A stretch of DNA of 64,000 bases from Mixophyes australis. Taxonomy: Eukaryota > Chordata > Amphibia > Anura > Limnodynastidae. Numbering within the stretch: the stretch's first letter is position 1; every line of letters starts with the position of its first letter. A program made the position numbers and the translations under genes. A model generated the notes under the pieces. That model ran no database searches, had not been told where the DNA came from, and worked only from the letters and a program-made list of their open reading frames with translations. This document shows positions 37,322 to 49,941 of the stretch, piece after piece. The stretch spans positions 84,306,757-84,370,756 of the forward strand of contig JAVHZZ010000010.1 of assembly GCA_036250195.1 (NCBI GenBank), written 5' to 3'.

Positions 37322-38386
37322 CTACTTATTTGTTAGACTGCGTTTTTTGTGAACATTTTTTGGAGAAACTCCTTTTAGACTGATGTTAAATTGAAATGTA
37401 GTGAGTTGTCTAGCCTTGAAGTGAATGCATTTTACCTATTTAGATTCTCATCGTTATCACAGGGACTGGATATAAATCCACTCGTAACTGAGCCTTTGCT
37501 TGATGATCATTTATACTACTTTCAGATAAAATATATTTTTGAACTACCTCTACCATGATGGTGCACCATCACAGACACAAATTCATATCTGATATAGCTG
37601 GTTAATAACATGACTTATGCTGATATTAGAGTGATAGAGTTCACTAAATGTTTGCATGAGTGTCCTTAATGAAAAGACTGACAATAAATAACAGGAGTTG
37701 AGTTTGAATCTCAGCAGATCCTTTATTTGTGTCTTTCAACATCACAATTTGATGTTTGCTGCCATTGTAGAAGAAAAGAAGACAGTCATCCATGAATATG
37801 ACATGCCAACTTCCGTTATTCCGTCTTCAACTACACTTCCTTAATGGACTAGATTCTGATGCAACTTTGTTCATCTTCTTGCTTTTTGACTCTGAAATCA
37901 TTATACAACAGCATATTTAGATGGCAGTAACTAACCTGTGAAGGGTGGATTTGAAACACACCTTGTACTGCCCAATAGATGTGCAGTATATCACTTCAAA
38001 ACAATCGGTTTTCAAGGAAAAGTCTGGTTCTTTAATCCCAAGAAGATTCCAGACATAAGGCACTGGTATAATAGCTGCTGAAAAATGTGTATTAGAAAGT
38101 TACTTTCTCAGGATCAATTAGAAATCAATCACTTTTAAGGTCAAGGTAGAATGCAGGGAAAAATGTAGTTTTCAGTTCCATGGGACCTACAAAATAGTGT
38201 CAAGAATTGTATTTCTACAAAGGAAATCTTTATGTTACTTGAGTAATCTTGGAGGTTAAATACTGTATTCACTTCTATCATTTTTGAGTAGAATTGGATT
38301 TTGACTGGATTTGAACTGTTTGAACATATTCTTCTTTTTTAGCCCGTTGGGGCCGTTTTGAATAAAATTTTGCAGGTAACTCAAGA

Positions 38387-38468
38387 CAACGAGGATGGGA
38401 TTCGAACCCATGCGTGCAGAGCACAATGGATTAGCAGTCCATTGCCTTAAACACTCGGCTACCTAGTC
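38387..38468 (-). tRNA. tRNA-Ser-GCT: tRNA-Ser(GCT), copy 32, degenerate, likely pseudogene
   Basis: Unit 37814-38960. The same four changes as copy 30 plus G9 to A (38460). Most altered gene in the window. Confidence 0.92.
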
Positions 38469-39533
38469 CTACTTATTTGTTAGACTGCGTTTTTTGCGAA
38501 CATTTTTTGGAGAAACTCCTTTTAGACTGATGTTAAATTGAAATGTAGTGAGTTGTCTAGCCTTGAAGTGAATGCATTTTACCTATTTAGATTCTCATCA
38601 TTATCACAGGGACTGGATATAAATCCACTCGTAACTGAGCCTTTGCTTGATGATCATTTATACTACTTTCAGATAAAATATATTTTTGAACTACCTCTAC
38701 CATGATGGTGCACCATCACAGACACAAATTCATATCTGATATAGCTGGTTAATAACATGACTTATGCTGATATTAGAGTGATAGAGTTCACTAAATGTTT
38801 GCATGAGTGTCCTTAATGAAAAGACTGACAATAAATAACAGGAGTTGAGTTTGAATCTCAGCAGAACCTTTATTTGTGTCTTTCAACATCACAATTTGAT
38901 GTTTGCTGCCATTGTAGAAGAAAAGAAGACAGTCATCCATGAATATGACATGCCAAATTCCGTTATTCCGTCTTCAACTACACTTCCTTAATGGACTAGA
39001 TTCTGATGCAACTTTGTTCATCTTCTTGCTTTTTGACTCTGAAATCATTATACAACAGCATATTTAGATGGCAGTAACTAACCTGTGAAGGGTGGATTTG
39101 CAACACACCTTGTACTGCCCAATAGATGTGCAGTATATCACTTCAAAACAATCGGTTTTCAAGGAAAAGTCTGGTTCTTTAATCCCAAGAAGATTCCAGA
39201 CATAAGGCACTGGTATAATAGCTGCTGAAAAATGTGTATTAGAAAGTTACTTTCTCAGGATCAATTAGAAATCAATCACTTTTAAGGTCAAGGTAGAATG
39301 CAGGGAAAAATGTAGTTTTCAGTTCCATGGGACCTACAAAATAGTGTCAAGAATTGTATTTCTACAAAGGAAATCTTTATGTTACTTGAGTAATCTTGGA
39401 GGTTAAATACTGTATTCACTTCTATCATTTTTGAGTAGAATTGGATTTTGACTGGATTTGAACTGTTTGAACATATTCTTCTTTTTTAGCCCGTTGGGGC
39501 CGTTTTTAATTAAAATTTGCAGGTAACTCAGAA

Positions 39534-39615
39534 CGACGAGGATGGGATTCGAACCCATGCGTGCAGAGCACAATGGATTAGCAGTCCATCGCCTTAACCA
39601 CTCGGCCACCTCGTC
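39534..39615 (-). tRNA. tRNA-Ser-GCT: tRNA-Ser(GCT), copy 33, consensus
   Basis: Unit 38961-40107, duplicate of unit 31. Confidence 0.97.
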
Positions 39616-40680
39616 CTACTTATTTGTTAGACTGCGTTTTTTGTGAACATTTTTTGGAGAAACTCCTTTTAGACTGATGTTAAATTGAAATGTAGTGAGT
39701 TGTCTAGCCTTGAAGTGAATGCATTTTACCTATTTAGATTCTCATCGTTATCACAGGGACTGGATATAAATCCACTCGTAACTGAGCCTTTGCTTGATGA
39801 TCATTTATACTACTTTCAGATAAAATATATTTTTGAACTACCTCTACCATGATGGTGCACCATCACAGACACAAATTCATATCTGATATAGCTGGTTAAT
39901 AACATGACTTATGCTGATATTAGAGTGATAGAGTTCACTAAATGTTTGCATGAGTGTCCTTAATGAAAAGACTGACAATAAATAACAGGAGTTGAGTTTG
40001 AATCTCAGCAGATCCTTTATTTGTGTCTTTCAACATCACAATTTGATGTTTGCTGCCATTGTAGAAGAAAAGAAGACAGTCATCCATGAATATGACATGC
40101 CAACTTCCGTTATTCCGTCTTCAACTACACTTCCTTAATGGACTAGATTCTGATGCAACTTTGTTCATCTTCTTGCTTTTTGACTCTGAAATCATTATAC
40201 AACAGCATATTTAGATGGCAGTAACTAACCTGTGAAGGGTGGATTTGAAACACACCTTGTACTGCCCAATAGATGTGCAGTATATCACTTCAAAACAATC
40301 GGTTTTCAAGGAAAAGTCTGGTTCTTTAATCCCAAGAAGATTCCAGACATAAGGCACTGGTATAATAGCTGCTGAAAAATGTGTATTAGAAAGTTACTTT
40401 CTCAGGATCAATTAGAAATCAATCACTTTTAAGGTCAAGGTAGAATGCAGGGAAAAATGTAGTTTTCAGTTCCATGGGACCTACAAAATAGTGTCAAGAA
40501 TTGTATTTCTACAAAGGAAATCTTTATGTTACTTGAGTAATCTTGGAGGTTAAATACTGTATTCACTTCTATCATTTTTGAGTAGAATTGGATTTTGACT
40601 GGATTTGAACTGTTTGAACATATTCTTCTTTTTTAGCCCGTTGGGGCCGTTTTGAATAAAATTTTGCAGGTAACTCAAGA

Positions 40681-40762
40681 CAACGAGGATGGGATTCGAA
40701 CCCATGCGTGCAGAGCACAATGGATTAGCAGTCCATTGCCTTAAACACTCGGCCACCTAGTC
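40681..40762 (-). tRNA. tRNA-Ser-GCT: tRNA-Ser(GCT), copy 34, degenerate, likely pseudogene
   Basis: Unit 40108-41254. Same four changes as copy 30; the unit shares GGATTTGAAACAC with unit 32. Confidence 0.92.
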
Positions 40763-41827
40763 CTACTTATTTGTTAGACTGCGTTTTTTGCGAACATTTT
40801 TTGGAGAAACTCCTTTTAGACTGATGTTAAATTGAAATGTAGTGAGTTGTCTAGCCTTGAAGTGAATGCATTTTACCTATTTAGATTCTCATCGTTATCA
40901 CAGGGACTGGATATAAATCCACTCGTAACTGAGCCTTTGCTTGATGATCATTTATACTACTTTCAGATAAAATATATTTTTGAACTACCTCTACCATGAT
41001 GGTGCACCATCACAGACACAAATTCATATCTGATATAGCTGGTTAATAACATGACTTATGCTGATATTAGAGTGATAGAGTTCACTAAATGTTTGCATGA
41101 GTGTCCTTAATGAAAAGACTGACAATAAATAACAGGAGTTGAGTTTGAATCTCAGCAGAACCTTTATTTGTGTCTTTCAACATCACAATTTGATGTTTGC
41201 TGCCATTGTAGAAGAAAAGAAGACAGTCATCCATGAATATGACATGCCAAATTCCGTTATTCCGTCTTCAACTACACTTCCTTAATGGACTAGATTCTGA
41301 TGCAACTTTGTTCATCTTCTTGCTTTTTGACTCTGAAATCATTATACAACAGCATATTTAGATGGCAGTAACTAACCTGTGAAGGGTGGATTTGCAACAC
41401 ACCTTGTACTGCCCAATAGATGTGCAGTATATCACTTCAAAACAATCGGTTTTCAAGGAAAAGTCTGGTTCTTTAATCCCAAGAAGATTCCAGACATAAG
41501 GCACTGGTATAATAGCTGCTGAAAAATGTGTATTAGAAAGTTACTTTCTCAGGATCAATTAGAAATCAATCACTTTTAAGGTCAAGGTAGAATGCAGGGA
41601 AAAATGTAGTTTTCAGTTCCATGGGACCTACAAAATAGTGTCAAGAATTGTATTTCTACAAAGGAAATCTTTATGTTACTTGAGTAATCTTGGAGGTTAA
41701 ATACTGTATTCACTTCTATCATTTTTGAGTAGAATTGGATTTTGACTGGATTTGAACTGTTTGAACATATTCTTCTTTTTTAGCCCGTTGGGGCCGTTTT
41801 GAATAAAATTTTGCAGGTAACTCAAGA

Positions 41828-41909
41828 CAACGAGGATGGGATTCGAACCCATGCGTGCAGAGCACAATGGATTAGCAGTCCATTGCCTTAAACACTCGGC
41901 CACCTAGTC
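41828..41909 (-). tRNA. tRNA-Ser-GCT: tRNA-Ser(GCT), copy 35, degenerate, likely pseudogene
   Basis: Unit 41255-42401. Same four changes as copy 30; last unit to keep the T4 terminator. Confidence 0.92.
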
Positions 41910-42974
41910 CTACTTATTTGTTAGACTGCGTTTTTTGCGAACATTTTTTGGAGAAACTCCTTTTAGACTGATGTTAAATTGAAATGTAGTGAGTTGTCTA
42001 GCCTTGAAGTGAATGCATTTTACCTATTTAGATTCTCATCGTTATCACAGGGACTGGATATAAATCCACTCGTAACTGAGCCTTTGCTTGATGATCATTT
42101 ATACTACTTTCAGATAAAATATATTTTTGAACTACCTCTACCATGATGGTGCACCATCACAGACACAAATTCATATCTGATATAGCTGGTTAATAACATG
42201 ACTTATGCTGATATTAGAGTGATAGAGTTCACTAAATGTTTGCATGAGTGTCCTTAATGAAAAGACTGACAATAAATAACAGGAGTTGAGTTTGAATCTC
42301 AGCAGAACCTTTATTTGTGTCTTTCAACATCACAATTTGATGTTTGCTGCCATTGTAGAAGAAAAGAAGACAGTCATCCATGAATATGACATGCCAAATT
42401 CCGTTATTCCGTCTTCAACTACACTTCCTTAATGGACTAGATTCTGATGCAACTTTGTTCATCTTCTTGCTTTTTGACTCTGAAATCATTATACAACAGC
42501 ATATTTAGATGGCAGTAACTAACCTGTGAAGGGTGGATTTGCAACACACCTTGTACTGCCCAATAGATGTGCAGTATATCACTTCAAAACAATCGGTTTT
42601 CAAGGAAAAGTCTGGTTCTTTAATCCCAAGAAGATTCCAGACATAAGGCACTGGTATAATAGCTGCTGAAAAATGTGTATTAGAAAGTTACTTTCTCAGG
42701 ATCAATTAGAAATCAATCACTTTTAAGGTCAAGGTAGAATGCAGGGAAAAATGTAGTTTCCAGTTCCATGGGACCTACAAAATAGTGTCAAGAATTGTAT
42801 TTCTACAAAGGAAATCTTTAAGTTACTTGAGTAATCTTGGAGGTTAAATACTGTATTCACTTCTATCATTTTTGAGTAGAATTGGATTTTGACTGGATTT
42901 GAACTATTTGAACATATTCTTCTTTTTTAGCCCGTTGGGGCCGTTTTCAATTTAAATTTGCAGGTAGCTCAGGA

Positions 42975-43056
42975 CGACGAGGATGGGATTCGAACCCATG
43001 CATGCAGAGCACAATGGATTAGCAGTCCATCGCCTTAACCACTCGGCCACCTCGTC
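42975..43056 (-). tRNA. tRNA-Ser-GCT: tRNA-Ser(GCT), copy 36, one mild change, no T4
   Basis: Unit 42402-43549 (1,148 bp). C55 to T (43002) gives a G45-U55 wobble in the variable arm. First unit without the T4 run (TTTTCAATTTAAATTTGC). Confidence 0.95.
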
Positions 43057-44122
43057 CTACTTATTTTTTAGACAGCGTTTTTTTTCGAACATTTTTTGGA
43101 GAAACTCCTTTTAGACTGATGTTAAATTGAAATGTAGTGAGTTGTCTAGCCTTGAAGTGAATGCATTTTACCTATTTAGATTCTCATCGTTATCACAGGG
43201 ACTGGATATAAATCCACTCGTAACTGAGCCTTTGCTTGATGATCATTTATATTACTTTCAGATAAAATATATTTTTGAACTACCTCTACCATGATGGTGC
43301 ACCATCACAGACACAAATTCATATCTGATATAGCTGGTTAATAACATGACTTATGCTGATATTAGAGTGATAGAGTTCACTAAATGTTTGCATGAGTGTC
43401 CTTAATGAAAAGACTGACAATAAATAACAGGAGTTGAGTTTGAATCTCAGCAGATCCTTTATTTGTGTCTTTCAACATCACAATTTGATGTTTTCTGCCA
43501 TTGTAGAAGAAAAGAAGACAGTCATCCATGAATATGACATGCCAACTTCCCTTATTCCGTCTTCAACTACACTTCCTTAATGGACTAGATTCTGATGCAA
43601 CTTTGTTCATCTTCTTGCTTTTTGACTCTGAAATCATTATACAACAGCATATTTAGATGGCAGTAACTAACCTGTGAAGGGTGGATTTGCAACACACCTT
43701 GTACTGCCCAATAGATGTGCAGTATATCACTTCAAAACAATCGGTTTTCAAGGAAAAGTCTGGTTCTTTAATCCCAAGAAGATTCCAGACATAAGGCACT
43801 GGTATAATAGCTGCTGAAAAATGTGTATTAGAAAGTTACTTTCTCAGGATCAATTAGAAATCAATCACTTTTAAGGTCAAGGTAGAATGCAGGGAAAAAT
43901 GTAGTTTTCAGTTCCATGGGACCTACAAAATAGTGTCAAGAATTGTATTTCTACAAAGGAAATCTTTATGTTACTTGAGTAATCTTGGAGGTTAAATATT
44001 GTATTCACTTCTATCATTTTTGAGTAGAATTGGATTTTGACTGGATTAGAACTGTTTGAACATATTCTTCTTTTTTAGCCCGTTGGGGACGTTTTTAATT
44101 TAAATTTGCAGGTAACTCAGGA

Positions 44123-44203
44123 CGACGAGGATGGGATTGAACCCATGCGTGCAGAGCACAATGGATTAGCAGTCCATCGCCTTAACCACTCAGCCACCTC
44201 GTC
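44123..44203 (-). tRNA. tRNA-Ser-GCT: tRNA-Ser(GCT), copy 37, T-loop deletion, likely pseudogene
   Basis: Unit 43550-44695 (1,146 bp). GGATTGAACCC replaces GGATTCGAACCC, so standard G57 is missing, the T loop has 6 nt and the B box is broken. C12 to T adds a U12-G23 wobble. 81 nt long. Confidence 0.92.
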
Positions 44204-45269
44204 CTACTTATTTTTTAGACAGCGTTTTTTTCGACCATTTTTTGGAGAAACTCCTTTTAGACTGATGTTAAATTGAAATGTAGTGAGATGTCTAGCCTTG
44301 AAGTGAATGCATTTTACCTATTTAGATTCTCATCGTTATCACAAGGACTGGATATAAATCCACTCGTAACTGAGCCTTTGCTTGATGATCATTTATACTA
44401 CTTTCAGATAAAATATATTTTTGAACTACCTCTACCATGATGGTGCACCATCACAGACACAAATTCATATCTGATATAGCTGGTTAATAACATGACTTAT
44501 GCTGATATTAGAGTGATAGAGTTCACTAAATGTTTGCATGAGTGTCCTTAATGAAAAGACTGACAATAAATAACAGGAGTTGAGTTTGAATCTCAGCAGA
44601 TCCTTTATTTGTGTCTTTCAACATCACAATTTGATGTTTGCTGCCATTGTAGAAGAAAAGAAGACAGTCATCCATGAATATGACATGCCAACTTCCGTTA
44701 TTCCGTCTTCAACTACACTTCCTTAATGGACTAGATTCTGATGCAACTTTGTTCATCTTCTTGCTTTTTGACTCTGAAATCATTATACAACAGCATATTT
44801 AGATGGCAGTAACTAACCTGTGAAGGGTGGATTTGCAACACACCTTGTACTGCCCAATAGATGTGCAGTATATCACTTCAAAACAATCGGTTTTCAAGGA
44901 AAAGTCTGGTTCTTTAATCCCAAGAAGATTCCAGACATAAGGCAATTGGTATAATAGCTGCTGAAAAATGTGTATTAGAAAGTTACTTTCTCAGGATCAA
45001 TTAGAAATCAATCACTTTTAAGGTCAAGGTAGAATGCAGGGAAAAATGTAGTTTTCAGTTCCATGGGACCTACAAAATAGTGTCAAGAATTGTATTTCTA
45101 CAAAGGAAATCTTTATGTTACTTGAGTAATCTTGGAGGTTAAATACTGTATTCACTTCTATCATTTTTGAGTAGAATTGGATTTTGACTGGATTTGAACT
45201 GTTTGAATATATTCTTCTTTTTTAGCCCATTAGGGCCGTTTTTAATTTAAATTTGCAGGTAACTCAGGA

Positions 45270-45351
45270 CGACGAGGATGGGATTCGAACCCATGCGTGC
45301 AGAGCACAATGGATTAGCAGTCCATCGCCTTAACCACTCGGCCACCTCGTC
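45270..45351 (-). tRNA. tRNA-Ser-GCT: tRNA-Ser(GCT), copy 38, consensus, no T4
   Basis: Unit 44696-45843. Consensus gene; flanks CCCATTAGGGCC and CGTCCCAATT; first of the first 3,443-bp trimer. Confidence 0.97.
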
Positions 45352-46416
45352 CCAATTATTTTTTAGACTGCGTTTTTTTCGACCATTTTTTGGAGAAACT
45401 CCTTTTAGACTGATGTTAAATTGAAATGTAGTGAGTTGTCTAGCCTTGAAGTGAATGCATTTTACCTATTTAAATTCTCATCGTTATCACAGGGACTGGA
45501 TATAAATCCACTCGTAACTGAGCCTTTGCTTGATGATCATTTATACTACTTTCAGATAAAATATATTTTTGAACTACCTCTACCATGATGGTGCACCATC
45601 ACAGACACAAATTCATATCTGATATAGCTGGTTAATAACATGACTTATGCTGATATTAGAGTGATAGAGTTCACTAAATGTTTGCATGAGTGTCCTTAAT
45701 GAAAAGACTGACAATAAATAACAGGAGTTGAGTTTGAATCTCAGCAGATCCTTTATTTGTGTCTTTCAACATCACAATTTGATGTTTTCTGCCATTGTAG
45801 AAGAAAAGAAGACAGTCATCCATGAATATGACATGCCAACTTCCCTTATTCCGTCTTCAACTACACTTCCTTAATGGACTAGATTCTGATGCAACTTTGT
45901 TCATCTTCTTGCTTTTTGACTCTGAAATCATTATACAACAGCATATTTAGATGGCAGTAACTAACCTGTGAAGGGTGGATTTGCAACACACCTTGTACTG
46001 CCCAATAGATGTACAGTATATCACTTCAAAACAATCGGTTTTCAAGGAAAAGTCTGGTTCTTTAATCCCAAGAAGATTCCAGACATAAGGCACTGGTATA
46101 ATAGCTGCTGAAAAATGTTTATTAGAAAGTTACTTTCTCAGGATCAATTAGAAATCAATCACTTTTAAGGTCAAGGTAGAATGCAGGGAAAAATGTAGTT
46201 TTCAGTTCCATGGGACCTACAAAATAGTGTCAAGAATTGTATTTCTACAAAGGAAATCTTTATGTTACTTGAGTAATCTTGGAGGTTAAATACTGTATTC
46301 ACTTCTATCATTTTTGAGTAGAATTGGATTTTGACTGGATTAGAACTGTTTGAACATATTCTTCTTTTTTAGCCCGTTGGGGCCGTTTTTAATTTAAATT
46401 TGCAGGTAACTCAGGA

Positions 46417-46498
46417 CGACAAGGATGGGATTCGAACCCATGCGTGCAGAGCACAATGGATTAGCAGTCCATCGCCTTAACCACTCGGCCACCTCGTC
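46417..46498 (-). tRNA. tRNA-Ser-GCT: tRNA-Ser(GCT), copy 39, G4-U78 wobble, no T4
   Basis: Unit 45844-46990. C78 to T (46421) makes a G-U pair in the acceptor stem. Confidence 0.95.
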
Positions 46499-47564
46499 CT
46501 ACTTATTTTTTAGACAGCGTTTTTTTCGACCATTTTTTGGAGAAACTCCTTTTAGACTGATGTTAAATTGAAATGTAGTGAGTTGTCTAGCCTTGAAGTG
46601 AATGCATTTTACCTATTTAGATTCTCATCGTTATCACAGGGACTGGATATAAATCCACTCGTAACTGAGCCTTTGCTTGATGATCATTTATACTACTTTC
46701 AGATAAAATATATTTTTGAACTACCTCTAACATGATGGTGCACCATCACAGACACAAATTCATATCTGATATAGCTGGTTAATAACATGACTTATGCTGA
46801 TATTAGAGTGATAGAGTTCACTAAATGTTTGCATGAGTGTCCTTAATGAAAAGACTGACAATAAATAACAGGAGTTGAGTTTGAATCTCAGCAGATCCTT
46901 TATTTGTGTCTTTCAACATCACAATTTGATGTTTGCTGCCATTGTAGAAGAAAAGAAGACAGTCATCCATGAATATGACATGCCAACTTCCGTTATTCCG
47001 TCTTCAACTACACTTCCTTAATGGACTAGATTCTGATGCAACTTTGTTCATCTTCTTGCTTTTTGACTCTGAAATCATTATACAACAGCATATTTAGATG
47101 GCAGTAACTAACCTGTGAAGGGTGGATTTGCAACACACCTTGTACTGCCCAATAGATGTGCAGTATATCACTTCAAAACAATCGGTTTTCAAGGAAAAGT
47201 CTGGTTCTTTAATCCCAAGAAGATTCCAGACATAAGGCAATTGGTATAATAGCTGCTGAAAAATGTGTATTAGAAAGTTACTTTCTCAGGATCAATTAGA
47301 AATCAATCACTTTTAAGGTCAAGGTAGAATGCAGGGAAAAATGTAGTTTTCAGTTCCATGGGACCTACAAAATAGTGTCAAGACTTGTATTTCTACAAAG
47401 GAAATCTTTATGTTACTTGAGTAATCTTGGAGGTTAAATACTGTATTCACTTCTATCATTTTTGAGTAGAATTGGATTTTGACTGGATTTGAACTGTTTG
47501 AACATATTCTTCTTTTTTAACCCGTTGGGGACGTTTTTAATTTAAATTTGCAGGTAACTCAGGA

Positions 47565-47646
47565 CGACGAGGATGGGATTCGAACCCATGTGTGCAGAGC
47601 ACAATGGATTAGCAGTTCATCGCCTTAACCACTCAGCCACCTCGTC
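47565..47646 (-). tRNA. tRNA-Ser-GCT: tRNA-Ser(GCT), copy 40, anticodon-stem mismatch, no T4
   Basis: Unit 46991-48138. G30 to A (47617) leaves an A30-C40 mismatch in the middle of the anticodon stem. G56 to A (47591) and C12 to T are also present. Confidence 0.93.
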
Positions 47647-48712
47647 CTACTTATTTTTTAGACAGCGTTTTTTTCGACCATTTTTTGGAGAAACTCCTTT
47701 TAGACTGATGTTAAATTGAAATGTAGTGAGATGTCTAGCCTTGAAGTGAATGCATTTTACCTATTTAGATTCTCATCGTTATCACAAGGACTGGATATAA
47801 ATCCACTCGTAACTGAGCCTTTGCTTGATGATCATTTATACTACTTTCAGATAAAATATATTTTTGAACTACCTCTACCATGATGGTGCACCATCACAGA
47901 CACAAATTCATATCTGATATAGCTGGTTAATAACATGACTTATGCTGATATTAGAGTGATAGAGTTCACTAAATGTTTGCATGAGTGTCCTTAATGAAAA
48001 GACTGACAATAAATAACAGGAGTTGAGTTTGAATCTCAGCAGATCCTTTATTTGTGTCTTTCAACATCACAATTTGATGTTTTCTGCCATTGTAGAAGAA
48101 AAGAAGACAGTCATCCATGAATATGACATGCCAACTTCCGTTATTCCGTCTTCAACTACACTTCCTTAATGGACTAGATTCTGATGCAACTTTGTTCATC
48201 TTCTTGCTTTTTGACTCTGAAATCATTATACAACAGCATATTTAGATGGCAGTAACTAACCTGTGAAGGGTGGATTTGCAACACACCTTGTACTGCCCAA
48301 TAGATGTGCAGTATATCACTTCAAAACAATCGGTTTTCAAGGAAAAGTCTGGTTCTTTAATCCCAAGAAGATTCCAGACATAAGGCAATTGGTATAATAG
48401 CTGCTGAAAAATGTGTATTAGAAAGTTACTTTCTCAGGATCAATTAGAAATCAATCACTTTTAAGGTCAAGGTAGAATGCAGGGAAAAATGTAGTTTTCA
48501 GTTCCATGGGACCTACAAAATAGTGTCAAGAATTGTATTTCTACAAAGGAAATCTTTATGTTACTTGAGTAATCTTGGAGGTTAAATACTGTATTCACTT
48601 CTATCATTTTTGAGTAGAATTGGATATTGACTGGATTTGAACTGTTTGAATATATTCTTCTTTTTTAGCCCATTAGGGCCGTTTTTAATTTAAATTTGCA
48701 GGTAACTCAGGA

Positions 48713-48794
48713 CGACGAGGATGGGATTCGAACCCATGCGTGCAGAGCACAATGGATTAGCAGTCCATCACCTTAACCACTCGGCCACCTCGTC
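48713..48794 (-). tRNA. tRNA-Ser-GCT: tRNA-Ser(GCT), copy 41, G10-U25 wobble, no T4
   Basis: Unit 48139-49286. C25 to T (48770) weakens the first D-stem pair to G-U. Otherwise like unit 38. Confidence 0.95.
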
Positions 48795-49859
48795 CCAATT
48801 ATTTTTTAGACTGCGTTTTTTTCGACCATTTTTTGGAGAAACTCCTTTTAGACTGATGTTAAATTGAAATGTAGTGAGTTGTCTAGCCTTGAAGTGAATG
48901 CATTTTACCTATTTAAATTCTCATCGTTATCACAGGGACTGGATATAAATCCACTCGTAACTGAGCCTTTGCTTGATGATCATTTATACTACTTTCAGAT
49001 AAAATATATTTTTGAACTACCTCTACCATGATGGTGCACCATCACAGACACAAATTCATATCTGATATAGCTGGTTAATAACATGACTTATGCTGATATT
49101 AGAGTGATAGAGTTCACTAAATGTTTGCATGAGTGTCCTTAATGAAAAGACTGACAATAAATAACAGGAGTTGAGTTTGAATCTCAGCAGATCCTTTATT
49201 TGTGTCTTTCAACATCACAATTTGATGTTTTCTGCCATTGTAGAAGAAAAGAAGACAGTCATCCATGAATATGACATGCCAACTTCCCTTATTCCGTCTT
49301 CAACTACACTTCCTTAATGGACTAGATTCTGATGCAACTTTGTTCATCTTCTTGCTTTTTGACTCTGAAATCATTATACAACAGCATATTTAGATGGCAG
49401 TAACTAACCTGTGAAGGGTGGATTTGCAACACACCTTGTACTGCCCAATAGATGTGCAGTATATCACTTCAAAACAATCGGTTTTCAAGGAAAAGTCTGG
49501 TTCTTTAATCCCAAGAAGATTCCAGACATAAGGCACTGGTATAATAGCTGCTGAAAAATGTTTATTAGAAAGTTACTTTCTCAGGATCAATTAGAAATCA
49601 ATCACTTTTAAGGTCAAGGTAGAATGCAGGGAAAAATGTAGTTTTCAGTTCCATGGGACCTACAAAATAGTGTCAAGAATTGTATTTCTACAAAGGAAAT
49701 CTTTATGTTACTTGAGTAATCTTGGAGGTTAAATACTGTATTCACTTCTATCATTTTTGAGTAGAATTGGATTTTGACTGGATTAGAACTGTTTGAACAT
49801 ATTCTTCTTTTTTAGCCCGTTGGGGCCGTTTTTAATTTAAATTTGCAGGTAACTCAGGA

Positions 49860-49941
49860 CGACAAGGATGGGATTCGAACCCATGCGTGCAGAGCACAAT
49901 GGATTAGCAGTCCATCGCCTTAACCACTCGGCCACCTCATC
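49860..49941 (-). tRNA. tRNA-Ser-GCT: tRNA-Ser(GCT), copy 42, two acceptor wobbles, no T4
   Basis: Unit 49287-50433. G4-U78 as in copy 39 and C3 to T (49939), giving neighbouring U3-G79 and G4-U78 pairs. Confidence 0.94.

Larger units (their letters stand above)
36667..41254. repeat. Two 2,294-bp dimers (units 31-32 and 33-34)
   Basis: Units 31 and 33 have TTTAATTAAAATTTGC and an intact tRNA; units 32 and 34 have GGATTTGAAACAC, a degenerate tRNA and end in AAATTCCG. The dimers start at 36667 and 38961. Unit 32 differs from 34 by CTACCTAG in the tRNA and CTCATCATTATC in the spacer. Units 30 and 35 are close relatives of 32/34. Confidence 0.88.
21759..42401. repeat. Middle diverged block (units 18-35)
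   Basis: Units here carry AACTGAGCC, CAGATAAAAT, AACTACCTC and CAGTCATCC in place of the left-block variants, except unit 23, which is entirely left-type, and unit 30, which keeps AACTTCC. Units 18-22 apart from boundaries also share CAGATACAAA. Sub-families are visible: 19-22, 24/25/28/29 (GCACAATCAC), 26/27 (GCTTAATGATC, GGACGTGAG) and 30-35 (TTTGTTAGACTGCG). Confidence 0.85.
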
